This document shows positions 33,698 through 45,000 of a DNA stretch of 64,000 nt, piece by piece. Source of the stretch: Asterochloris sp. CNOR1 (taxonomy: Eukaryota > Chlorophyta > Trebouxiophyceae > Trebouxiales > Trebouxiaceae). Both the position numbers and the translations under genes were made by a program. The notes beneath the pieces are model-generated. The model was not told where the DNA came from and did no database searches. It saw only the letters and a list, made by a program, of their open reading frames with translations. The number at the start of each line of letters is the position of its first letter. The first letter of the stretch is position 1. The stretch spans positions 868,001 to 932,000 of the forward strand of contig OZ017761.1 of assembly GCA_963969365.1 (NCBI GenBank), read 5' to 3'.

Positions 33698-36600
33698 TCA
33701 GGGCCCATGGTAAAGGATGGGGGCAAAGGTGGACATGCAGCTGTCAGGCTGCCTGTGTAGCTGGTCGTAGCTGGACATGGGACGTCGTGTCTTGGCTGCT
33801 GCCAGAATGCGCTGGTTCAGCTGGTACTGCAGGCAACAAAACCGGGTGATTGCAGCCCGCAGCAGAGGCTGGGGTACATGGGACCAGCAAGTGTGCTGCA
33901 TGCAGTTCCATTACTATCAAGCTTGTTGCTGGCCACTTGAGTGGCGCAGCTTCAGACCTGCTGCATGGAGAGCAAAGGACGGCCCAAAGCTGACCAAGCC
34001 TTGGCCAGCACTGTAAAAAGACAGCATACCTGGTAGCGGGCAAGAGGCAAATCATTTGGGTCATACCTGTAAGCAGATGAAATGCTTCAGATGGCAGATA
34101 TGAACCGCAACAGCAGAGCCACATCTAAACCGCAACAGCAGAGCCAGCTTCTGACCACAGTCAAATTCGACACAGCCAGCAGGCAAACTAGCAAAAGGGG
34201 GCTCCTGGCAGGCATGGGGGCCGCTGGACTGTCTAGCCTAGCATGCAGTTTAGCACAGCAGGCAGATTGTGAATTCAGGAGCTCACACAAAAGGATCCTC
34301 CAGGTCCCGGGAGACCTCATTCATGGACCAGTAGCTTTGAACTGCAGCAAGCCAGGTCAGTATGAGCCCCAGGCACAGCAACAGTGGCAGGCTGTCTGGC
34401 ATGTAGCATTGGCACTCGGGTACTGCATGGCGGCATCACATGGTCTTGAGGTCAGCGCGATGTTTGAGCATCTCACCAACAATGAGATCGATGACAATGG
34501 CCAGCCTGAACGAAAACATGCGCAGCTTTAGAGTCAGGGCACTTTGAACAATGTCACAGGCAGCAAGTAGGAAGGTGGGTGCTCAGGTGATTACCCCCTG
34601 CCATCTAATGCGCAGTGCTCTGCCACATGAGTACCAAGCCTGTTGCAAAAGGCCATGTAGCAGACTGGCGGATGCACAGCCACTCTTGGTGCTCTCAGGC
34701 ACCATGGCCTGAGCCTGCAGCATAGACCCCCTTGTGGGACAGGGCAGCCTATCTTCAGCAAGCTCTGCTCACCAGAGCGATTCAACAAAGGCCACAATCA
34801 TCAGGGGTGCAGTGAAGGCCAGGATGACCAGCAGGCTCAACACCATCTGGGCAAATGGGAAGGGGAATGGCGTGTCAGCGAGAGCCCTGCATGTGTAACA
34901 TTGAGCTGTGAGCCTTGCTGAGCTGCATAATCCACATTCTTTGCAGCCCCAAGCAGACCAGGGAGCCCGCCTCGCAGGTCACATGGAGTGAGCTGTGCTT
35001 CACATCATCAAGCAGCATGAAGCGATAGACGCACAGCCAGGGTACCTGGGGCAGCAGACCCCTGCTGCGTGTGCATTCACCAGCTCAGGCCAAAAGCAGA
35101 ATCTCCAACAGCTGCTGGTCTGCCAGTCAGATACAGCCTGCACCTGGCCGTGTGCCTGCTAGCCCACCTGCACTATTAACAAGCATGTACCCTCTCAATA
35201 AGCAGGGACCTCAAGCCATTACAGGAGCGCAGCAGCGTCCCAGTACCCAAACACACCTCTGATGCCCCACTTTGCGTCAGCTGCACATCAGCCCCACCTG
35301 CACTCTCTGAAGGTGTCCTACTGAGCGGGGGGGCGTGGAGGGGCGAGGGGTTCTGTTTTGGGGGGGGGGGGGGGGGGGGGGGGATTGTTTTGGCCCCACA
35401 TATATGTGAATATATCTCAGACACTGCGTCTTTCTGCAAGGCAGCCCCACCTGCACTGCTCAAAGGCCAGCATGCCCTCACTGAGCAGCTGCCACTCCCT
35501 GGACAGGATGGGGGCCTCCGCGGCCAGGCCGCCCATGCGCATGCGCTGCTGCAACAGCTGCTGGATCCAGGCATAGCAGATGTTGACACGCTCAGCTGCT
35601 CCTGGCACGTAGATGCCTGCATCAGGACCACAGCAGAGGGTCTGGCTGCTGCACATATTGCATCAGTATGGACCAAGCTGGTGGCCTCAGTCTGTACCCC
35701 ACTGCACCTCCTGTCATGAGAGCTGCATGCAGCATGACATGCCTGGCAGCTGCAGCTAATCATTAAAAGCTGTGCAGCTGTGACACTCATTGTGCAACCA
35801 TTTCTGATAGATGAAGGCCCTCACCCATTCTCGGCATCTCAAGTAGAATCAACACCACCACATGTGTCCACCAACGTGCACAGTTTAGAAGCCAGCCTGT
35901 GGAGCCCCTCTCAGTGCCCAGCACTTCAAGTCCTTGCAGGAACATGGCGAGCTCTGTGCAAGCCATGCAGCACGGCAGCTGGGCTCCTGGCGAGCTCACC
36001 CATGCTTAGCAGGTAGTGCTGTGCCGCAACACAATGAAGTGTGGGCCAGCTGCACAGCAGAGCGGTCAAGTCCCTGATGCCCTCACCAGTGCTCAGCACT
36101 TGCATTGTCATGAAGAATCGCATGCAAAGGCAACATGCTGAGCAGCATGGGCTGTTGGTGTGCTCACCAGTGCTAAGCATTTGGAAGCTATGCAGGAATT
36201 TGGTGAGCTTGGTGCGGTCCCCATTCTGGTCCAGCCCTGACATCAGGGTCTCTGTCTGGTTGGTGCTCAAGGACTGCAGGTCCCTGCCCAGGCTCTGCAG
36301 CTCGTGGACGGAGACATCCCCAATGACTGGCAGAGGCGTCTCCCTGCAGGCAGCACAGTGAGGCCCACTTTGCGTGCTGCTCGGCCGCTGCATGCTGGCG
36401 ACCCTGTCTGCGCTCTGCAGCATGTTGGCAGCTGTGGGCCTCTGTAGTGAAGTGTGAACACAGAATTGGCCCCTGAGACCGCCCCTGGATGCCGCGGCAA
36501 GTCAGGCTGCCTGCTTCAACACTGTGGCAGCACTGCCAAGCACTGAACCAGATAGCAAGTGGATGAGTAAGCAGAGCACTGCAGCAGCCTGCTGAACACC

Positions 36601-38675
36601 AGCTCAGTGCAGAATGAGGAGCTGTGTCTCACCTTGAGGCCAGCAGTGCCACATCAGTTCGCAATGCCAAACTCCACATACAGACTGCAGATACACTACT
36701 GCCACACATGGTAGAAAGCATGCACGAAAGTACCCCACTCACGCATTGTAATCCTTCATGTGGGTCAGCGTCCCCCGCAGCATGAAGATGTTTGCCAGGC
36801 GGAAGCGGTGCCGGTCACCCTGGCCTGAGGGAGGCAGCCCTGCAGCATCCTGCAGCAGACCACTGCCTGCATCAATACGCAGGCGACTCAAAGCACACGA
36901 TATGACATGAAGCCATGCCTGGGGGCTAGCAGCAGCCTTGCAGCAATCTGCCCTGCAGCACCAGACAGGTGAGCAAGCAGCATCCGAGATGAGAAGGTGA
37001 AGTAGCTCTGGTGGGGTTTGACAGCCATGCAGCATCCTTCAAGTGGCCGTCACACGCACCCACTAGCATGCAGCTAGAAGTGGCCAGCAGCTCGCAGACA
37101 TGGCGGTAATGGTAAGGTAGCATCCGCTGCAGCAGGCCACTGACGATGTGACCAAACAGAAGGCTACGGGCTCTTAGACGGGGTGCCCCTGGCATGAGAC
37201 AGCGTCTCTAGGTGGCAGCCAATGGTGAACGCCTGGCATGCTGGCAGGCAGCAGAAGGCAGGCACACGCAGGCTTTCCAGCTGGGCAATTGACCCCTCTG
37301 CGCCTGTCTTGAGTGTGGCAGGATGCAGGGCCCCACTGGAGTCTGTGGCAGGGATCCAGACCTTTCACTACTTGCTGCCTTGCGTGCAACACGACTGCAA
37401 CGAACTACAAAGCTTGCACGTGGGCCTCTCTTCCTCCATTAGCTGAACATGAGCAGGTCGCCAAGCTCAACCCTTCTGTGGGGGTGCTAAGCAGACAGAC
37501 TTTGCTGATAAGCAAGCTGCGCACCAGAGGTGGTGGGTGGTTGAAGCCGCTGTGTGGCTGCAGGTTGTCCAGCTGCCAGTCACCCCTGCACTCCAAGAGA
37601 GACTCTCAGCTGTGCCATAAATGCTGCACAATGCCAGCAGAGCTCCTCTGAAACTAGCATCACACCAAGCACCATCCCTCAAAGCGCTGCACATCTTCAG
37701 ACAGATGTGTCACTCACCTGAGGTGCTGCAGGGCGAGAGCATGCATCAGGCTCACAAGGTGGGCCAGGTTCTCAACAAACCAGGTGGCTGCCTGGCATGC
37801 CTTGGGGTCAGCCTTCAGATCCTGGGGCAGGTTGCCAGCATCCATGTACATGGTCTGCACAGCGGCATCAACGACAGGCTCAACAGCATGTCTCAGGCTT
37901 TAGTTGTCTCAAAGAAAGGCTGCAGGTTTGGCTGCGCAGCCAATTGATTAGCAGGGTGGAGGCCTGCTGTCAGCCCGGCTGGTGTCTGCATGCCAATGGT
38001 TTCTAATCAGGCTGAGGTGACCCTGAGCACATGCAAGTGCCTGGCTGCTGCTCATTCAGGGACCGATACCACATGCAGGTGCAAGCGTGGGTGACCATGT
38101 GAGCACCTGGATGCAAAAGTCTGACCAGCGCGCCGTCATGTTCTGTAACTTGTTCCGCCCGTCAGTGTACCTGCCATAGCTCTGCTGTGACCTGCACTCG
38201 CCAGTGCAAGTGAACTGCTGTACCTCCAGCTGACAGGTGTTTGGCTGTCTGGTCTTACCTGAAGACCACAAGGAACCCCACCACATTTGCATAGATCAGA
38301 AAAGGGTAAGGGTGACGCCAGTCCTGCAGGTAACCTTCAGCCATCAGACAGTCAAGGGAATGGCATGACAGTCATTGCAGCAAGGTGCCGACTTACCGCA
38401 TGAAATTGGTCAGTTCTGAATATGAAGAGCAAGCCGGTCATCATGGCGCTCAACAGGCTGAAAGGCAGGGCTCGTGGAATCGCTGAGCCATACCACCGGA
38501 ATAGCAGGTGCAGGCCCCACGTGGTCTTGCTGCAGGAACAGCTGAAGTCTGTACAGACACAAGACGTAAGGGCCCAACTCTGCTGCAGTCTGTAGCCTGA
38601 CTTTGCCCACCTGTATGATATCATAAAACAGCCCGCACCGGCCCTGCACTCGAGCGTGACTTTCACAAGGGTCAC
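33698..38675 (-). CDS. Bestrophin-family anion channel (N-terminus and middle exons partly tentative)
   Basis: Minus-strand exons with matching phases: 38529-38397 inside an ORF open from ATG 38675 (FRWYGSAIPRALPFSLLSA), 38323-38259 (DWRHPYPFLIYANVVGFLVV), 38191-38107 (SQQSYGRYTDGRNKLQNM), 37718 and upstream (FVENLAHLVSLMHALALQHL), 37585-37525, about 37187-37060, 36743 and upstream, 36343-36168 (PLPVIGDVSVHELQ), 35616-35451 (GAAERVNICYAWIQQLL), 34886-34773 (FPFPFAQMVLSLLVILAF), 34505-34477 (29-nt microexon), 34341-34287 (SYWSMNEVSRDLEDPF), 34066-34030 (YDPNDLPLARYQ) and 33826-33698. The NEV..DLEDPF block and the PFPFAQ segment are bestrophin hallmarks; the acidic block forms the Ca-sensing clasp in animal members. 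In algae these channels carry chloride or bicarbonate. The membrane (thylakoid, plasma or other) cannot be told. Joins near 37.9 and 37.2 kb are unresolved. Confidence 0.85.
34103..34152 (+). repeat. 25-bp tandem duplication in a bestrophin intron
   Basis: Two head-to-tail units beginning aaccgcaacagcagagcca lie 25 bp apart in the intron between the last small bestrophin exons. Confidence 0.8.
35360..35383 (+). repeat. G24 homopolymer in a bestrophin intron
   Basis: An uninterrupted run of twenty-four G on the plus strand follows tttt. The gene is on the minus strand, so the pre-mRNA carries C24 and the template strand carries G24, the same orientation as the C20 run in the AP2 intron. Confidence 0.9.
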
Positions 38676-39061
38676 TTATGGATGAAACTTGGCTTGTGAG
38701 TGTGTGACATAGGTATATTTGCGGGTTGAACTTTCACAGCTGTGGGGCCATATGCTGCAAAAGGACTTGTCAAGGCTGCTTCCCGATCTCTGCGGCCCCT
38801 CATGATGCAAGGCACAAGCACATGATCTCTTAGCTCCACTGAGCTTGTTGAGCCAAGCAGCATGTCATATATGTCCTGCCAGCTTGGCTCCAGCCTTGGT
38901 GTATACCAGTACAATCCCTCTGTACTGTCCGAAGTTATCGTGCTGCAGATCAGACCTGGCACCCATGGCCAGGCCTGCAGCTGGGACCGACATGGGCTTG
39001 GTGAACCTGTCCAGCTTGGTCCACCCTGCCTGATCAACCTGATCTGAGAACATTCTAAGCA
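38676..39061. promoter_or_regulatory. Divergent promoter region between bestrophin and SEN1 genes
   Basis: About 390 bp separate the likely start codons of the minus-strand bestrophin and the plus-strand SEN1 gene. If the bestrophin has a further 5' exon, as a minus-strand frame to 39146 allows, the two transcripts would overlap. No core promoter motif is evident. Confidence 0.4.
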
Positions 39062-42000
39062 ATGGCCAAGTCAGCTGATCAGAAGGAGGAGGCAGAGCTG
39101 CTGCATTTGTGGCAGCAGCAGGAAGCATCTGCGGACACAGCTGCACGGCAACGCTGGTTCAGTAGGGCCGCACAGTTCCTGCAGGCTCAGGAGGATCATT
39201 GGTGGTGCGGGCACAGCGAGGTCACCCAGGTCATGGCACAGGTGTGCTGACAGGCCACAGCCTATGGCTGTGCTCCTGGTTTGGACAGGCTGTAGGGCGC
39301 AGTTTCGGTATTGGGTCAGCCTACATTTGTCCAACAGCAGTGTCAGGGCAGTGTGGCCTGCGCTAGCTCTGCTTGACAAATTATCTAGGCTTTCCAAAGG
39401 CCCTGCACCTCTACCCAGTTGGCAACCAGTGCCAAGCCGGGCACTTGGTCACAAAAGCGCAATTACATGGCGCCATTCAGATGTGGCAGCTGAATTTGGC
39501 TGCAGGTGCTGCGCCATCACTCCACCCAGCCTCTGGTGCAGCAGCTTTGGGAGCGCATGGCAGGGGAGCTGGCTAGTTGCTCTGCATGTGTGGTGGCCTT
39601 CCACCAGGCACAGGCAAGCATAGCACACACAGGCACCCCTTCTAAAACGATGTGTCAAAGCCGTGCTGCTACACATTGACCCAACAGGTGCCCGATGTTG
39701 TGCTTGATGTTCGGAACGCAAAAACAGGTCTGATGCCCCTGGGCTCACCTGCAGCATGCAAGCAACACAAGCTGAGTTTCGCCCCAAAATTGTCTCATAG
39801 AACAGGCGCTGATGACCTGCGCAGATGCTGGGGCATGCGCTGCCCTGGCACCTGGGCAGCTGACATGACTGCCAATCAACTACAGGCCCGTCTGCCTCCT
39901 GCAGGAGTACTATGAGAACACCTATGACAATGCTGCTCCCCTGCTGGACACCCTGCACCAGCTGATGATGCAGCGCCTGGTCCCCCACCTGCGATCTGCC
40001 TCAATGTTGCAGCCAGGTCTGCTGACATGTGCACTACATTGCATATGTGGATGCTGCTCCTGAACGCCACCTGAGTGCAGCTTCTGCGCTACCCTGTGTT
40101 TCAGCCAAGGGCAAGCACTGTCAACATGATTGTTGACCCTGCTCATGTAGTGTGGCGCTGGACTCAAAACGACTGCATATGATGGGTGCCAGCCTGGATG
40201 GACAGCTTGACTCGTAGGAGGCTGTGCTGTGTGGTGCAGCTGCTGGCACTGCAGGGTCAGGCTTGTGTGCCGGCCTGCAGGCGATGCCCTCCCGTCACCC
40301 CTGGTGACAGCCCTGTTTGAGGCCCTCAGCTTCCCGGTGTGCCTGGAGGACCTGCAAGTAAACCAGGCTCTGGAGGCAGCCCTCCTCCACCTGCAGCGCA
40401 CCCACCAGCTGGACCTCACCAGTGGGGGCCGCTATGCAGGGCTGTACAGCCTGCTGGCCCACCCCACTGCGCAGATCAGAGCTGTGGTGGGTTGCCTGGC
40501 TGCCCATGGGACATCATGGCGGGCACTGGTCTTTGCAGCATCTTCACGCTGCGGCCCAGAGCGGGGCATGCATGAGCAATGGCCGAGGCTTTGCTGTAGG
40601 CACACTCTCACATGTTGAGTCTGTTTTGCAGTCAGCTTTCACACGTGAAGCGGCGGCGCTATGCAGCTGCCATGCAGAACAGTCAGTCAGTTCCCAGTAT
40701 GATCAAAAGCCTGCATGCAGTAACGGACGTCACCGCCTGTACAGGACTGTGGGGTGCTTTCTGCTTTGAGATCATCCACAACAAAGGCCGTACACTGCCA
40801 CTGCCGCCCGTTGCTGATACTTCTCAAGGCATTGCTGGGCCCGGGCGCAGGTGCAGCCCATGGTGATGGAGCTGGGGCCCTTTGAAGAGCCAGAGGACCT
40901 GCAGGGCATCATGGGCGTCCTGCTGCACTGGGCACATGTGCTGCGTGCTCGCGAGCGTCCAGAGGTGCGGGGGGCCACTCCCTGACTGAAGAGTGTCTGC
41001 CTGCGACAGGGGTGCATGGACCATCAGTGAAACTGCTGCCAGGCAGCACAAGACCTCCTGAGACATGAGGCTGTTGTAGGCAGCAAACTGCCCATCAGGG
41101 ACATCAGTGCTGCCCTCCAGATGAACAATTGGTGGCAAGGCCATCGCATAACATTAGCTATCATCCCCTGCAGGGGGAGCAGCCCATGCTGCACGGGCGC
41201 CCCGCCTTCCGCCAGCCTCTGCAGCCGGTCTGGCGCGCTCTGCTTGTGGTGCTGCCCCTGCTGAGGCGCGCTGCGATGGCGCAGCTGCTGAGCGAGTGGA
41301 GTGACCTGGTGGAGATGCTATGCAATGCGCTGCAGCAGCAGACAGGCCTGGCCTGGGCAGCGATAGGCTGCCTGGAGAGGGTAGTGTCCACCATGGGAGC
41401 TCAGGTGACCTGCTGCACCATGACTTATCTCAGTGCGACAGGGTCGATGTGTGCTGTTGTGGAGCAGAATCTTCATGCCCTCACTGGAAGACTGACAACC
41501 TGAGGCACAAGAGATGCTCCTGTTGCTTGCGCCCTGCCCAGAGATGCTCTGCCTGCACAACTTCTGTCAGCAGGCTGCGGGCAATTGGCTGCACACCCAA
41601 TCTTGCTGGGCAGAAAAAGCCTGTCAATCATTCAGCTGCATGTCTTGTATTCAAATAGCTGAAGTTCAGGCGAGGCTTGCCTGTCTGGGCCGGCATCTGG
41701 CACCTTGCTTTATACATTGCTGTCCCTGCCTGCAGCTCTGGAAGCTCACCCAGATGGTGCCCTCTGTGCTGATTGGCATTCTGGCAGGGGCTTGCTGGAG
41801 CAATGACGTGAGGGTGGCCAAGACGGCTGTGCAGGCGCTGGCTTCTGTGACCCACTGCCTGCTGGCAGCAGGTGCGGAGCGCATGCCCTACACCGGGGCG
41901 AGGCTTGCACTGCATGCTGGCAGTACAAGCAACTGAACTGCTTACTTGCAGCGTCTCAACAGACATGGGATCCTTCTGGTCAATGAAACGCCAGCCTAGG

Positions 42001-45000
42001 TTGAGGGCCTCGTCAGCCATTGTCATTTACAGATACTTTGCAATCTCTCAGCGGCTGCACCAAGTTCTGCCTGTGCCGCAGAACAAGTTGACAACTCCCT
42101 GATGTAGGCCCCCATGATATCTGAAAACGCGATGACACCGTCCCCTGAAAGATGCAAATGTGTCAAGCGCCCTGGCTGCAGGCAACAAGGACTTGCCGCA
42201 GCTGCTGCACCAGGTCCTGGTGCTCACGCTGTGCCAGCTGTCGGGCAATGCGTCCGTGCAGCCCATTGTGCAGGGCATGGCGGAGCGGGCTGGCTTTGCC
42301 ACCCTCCTCAAGATGGTGGGCAAGCAGATGGCCGTGCACCACATGGTCCACATCTGGGGCCCTACAGCCTGCAGGTGGGGCTGTGCTGGCATTCTGCTGC
42401 TTTGGCGCTGTGCTGTTGCAGTGGCTGAACTCTATGTTAATCATCTTGTGCTTTATGTTGCCTGTGAGAGCTGGCAGCTTTCTTGTCAATGATTACAGCT
42501 CAGGCGCCACATCTTAGATGCGCTGTGTATGTGCGACCTCTGATACCCTCCAAACGCAGGGTCCTAGTTGCCAGCCCATGCAGTGCACTTCACAGCCACC
42601 CTGCAGTCTTGCTGGTGGTGTGCCGCCTTCCTGGCTGCAGGCTGGCCTGAGTCAGAAGCCGGGCCAGCAGGCGGTCACGAGTGCTGCTGGCCGTGCAGGC
42701 GTTTCAACAGTGGTCCTCCAGTGCTAACAAGTGCGCCGCTGTCCTGGCTGCAGGCTAGCACAGGCAGAGGCGGGGCAAGCCACCAGCGCAGGCCGCCAAG
42801 AGTGCTTGCGCCTCTGCTGCGCGGTGCTGAAGGAGGATGCAGACACACTGGCAGCCTGCACGCGCAATGAATGGACTGGAGCAGATGGCGTGCCTGGCGC
42901 CACGTCTGGTCTCTGTGCGCCTGCGCTGTGGCAGGCACGAAAGTTTTGATACAGATGTGATGATGCCTCATGTCCATTGGCCATACATCACCAAGACGGA
43001 ATGTGTGTGCATAGCAAGTTTCCACCTGAGTCACATTCACTTGAGAGCCTGTCACTGCTGCCATCGATGCCCACAACAGCAAAAAGCACCCTGAGGTCAA
43101 TATCGTGTACCTCCATTACTCACTTCAGGGTCTGGCCTCCAGCCGCAACCCCATGATCCATGAGGCACTCCTGGCTGTGGCAGCCCAGCTGGCGCTGCAC
43201 ACAGCACCGCTGCCGACATCATCCCCCCCTCAGGCTGGCATACGCTCACCTCCCCACAGCCCAAGCCCAGCTGCAGGCACTGGCTTTCAGCAGCAGGGGA
43301 TTGCGGTGCAGGAGCAGGTGCATCAAGCACTTATTTGGGCTGCAGCAGACCCGGACCGGCCTGCAGTAAGCTCAGCAAATGCCATCAGGTAGCAGTGTGT
43401 TGCTGGGGCTTTGCCTGCCTGTGGAGTCAGCCTAGCAGTCCATGATGACCAAGGAGAAGGCACCTTGCTGGCCTTGTGTGCACAAGGAGCTGGACTGTCC
43501 ATCTCAGACACAAATGCAGAGCTCTTTTTGCTCAGCCAGCACCCTGCCGAACAGATTCTTGCAGTGCTGGCCTGGCTTCTCCAGGGATTGCCGCTCTGTG
43601 ACAGCCCGCCTGAACTGCTGCCCGCTGGCAGTCTCCGTCCCTGTCCACAGAGCTCAGCTCTGTCATTGCCTGCTGCAGGGCCGCTGCCCAGCCAGCGCTG
43701 GCATTGCACTTCCTGCGTGAGGCAGTCATCACGAACCTGGAGGGTCTTGTGCACAGCCTGGCACCAGCCCAGCTGGCACAGTTGCTATGGACAGAGACAC
43801 TGGCATCCCTGCTGGCGGTGCTGGTGAGCAGTTGTGCTTCTTGGATGCGGGCAGCTGCGTTGCAGGTGGGAGCTGCCATCCAGTGTGTACCGTGATTGGG
43901 CTAGCGATCACTGCCACCCTTGGCAGTTGGCCACAGCCGGTGCCACACAATGAGTTCAGACCTTTTGAGAGCTGCTATTCATGGTGTGTCAGGGTCAAGC
44001 TGGCCGCCATGGTCACCCTTGCCTTGGGCTGCCAGCATCAGCTGTTCCCCTTGCGACAAGCCTATATTTTCCTCAGCAAGGCCTGCCGTGGATGGCTAGC
44101 ATAGCGGCAGTATGTTGTCCAGGCTGGTCTCCAACCTGCCTTCAACATCTCCACAGAGCAGTTCCTCTTACTTTGAGGAGACTCACGGGGCCTCCGTGTT
44201 CCCCTCCGACACACCAGCCCTGCGTGACCTGCAGGCTGGGTCCCACCCCACCCTAAGGAGTACAGCAGAGCAATTCCTGCTGGCTGCCACCTCCGAGAAG
44301 TCACTGGCGCCTGCCCTGCGCAGCCTGACGCGCAGGATGCCGGAGGCTGTTGATGCACTGCTGAGCTGTGCCGACAGCTTGAGTCCCCTGCTTGAGGATG
44401 TGCCAATTGTGCAGGTGAGCGGCTGCAAAGTCATGCATGTAGCAGCAGCCTGCAAGATGCAGGCCTTGATGGTTCTATGCACATGGCACTGGGCAAGGCC
44501 TGCCTGAACAGCACTGCGATGCACCAGGCAGACATGACGCCTCCTACGGCTCGAAAATGGGTCCACAAACCTGCGCATGCCAGCAGCTCTCCATGTGACT
44601 GGCCACCAGACAGCAGGACCTCCTCAGTTTGCGCTGCGAAGTGGTTGCGTGGCAGGCTGAGCTCCCTCTCAGCATCTGCTGCCTGCTGAGCTTGTCTGCA
44701 TCTCCTCGGCAGCACACAGTCTTCTGACATGCAGGCGCTGTGCAGTAGAGAGGCACCCCACATGCTGCGCGTGCTGGGCGCCTCACTGGACTGCCTGCGC
44801 GGTGCTGCAGCTGGGGCAGCGCATGAGCTGGCACAGCAACTGTGGGCGGTGGTCATGGGGTGGCTGCAGGCCGGCAGCGCAGCTGCCAAAATGGGTTCGG
44901 TATGGCACTTTGCCTGCGCAGCATATTGTCTTGCACCAAAAGAATATTGCATGATGCTTTCAATGAGTCCAGAGTGCAGGCTGCCTGCCTCACGGGCAGC

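Noticed and set aside
39688-39727. Extra SEN1 exon ([13 protein letters not shown])
   Set aside because: Including it breaks the frame of the next exon at 39905 at once, whereas skipping it keeps phase.
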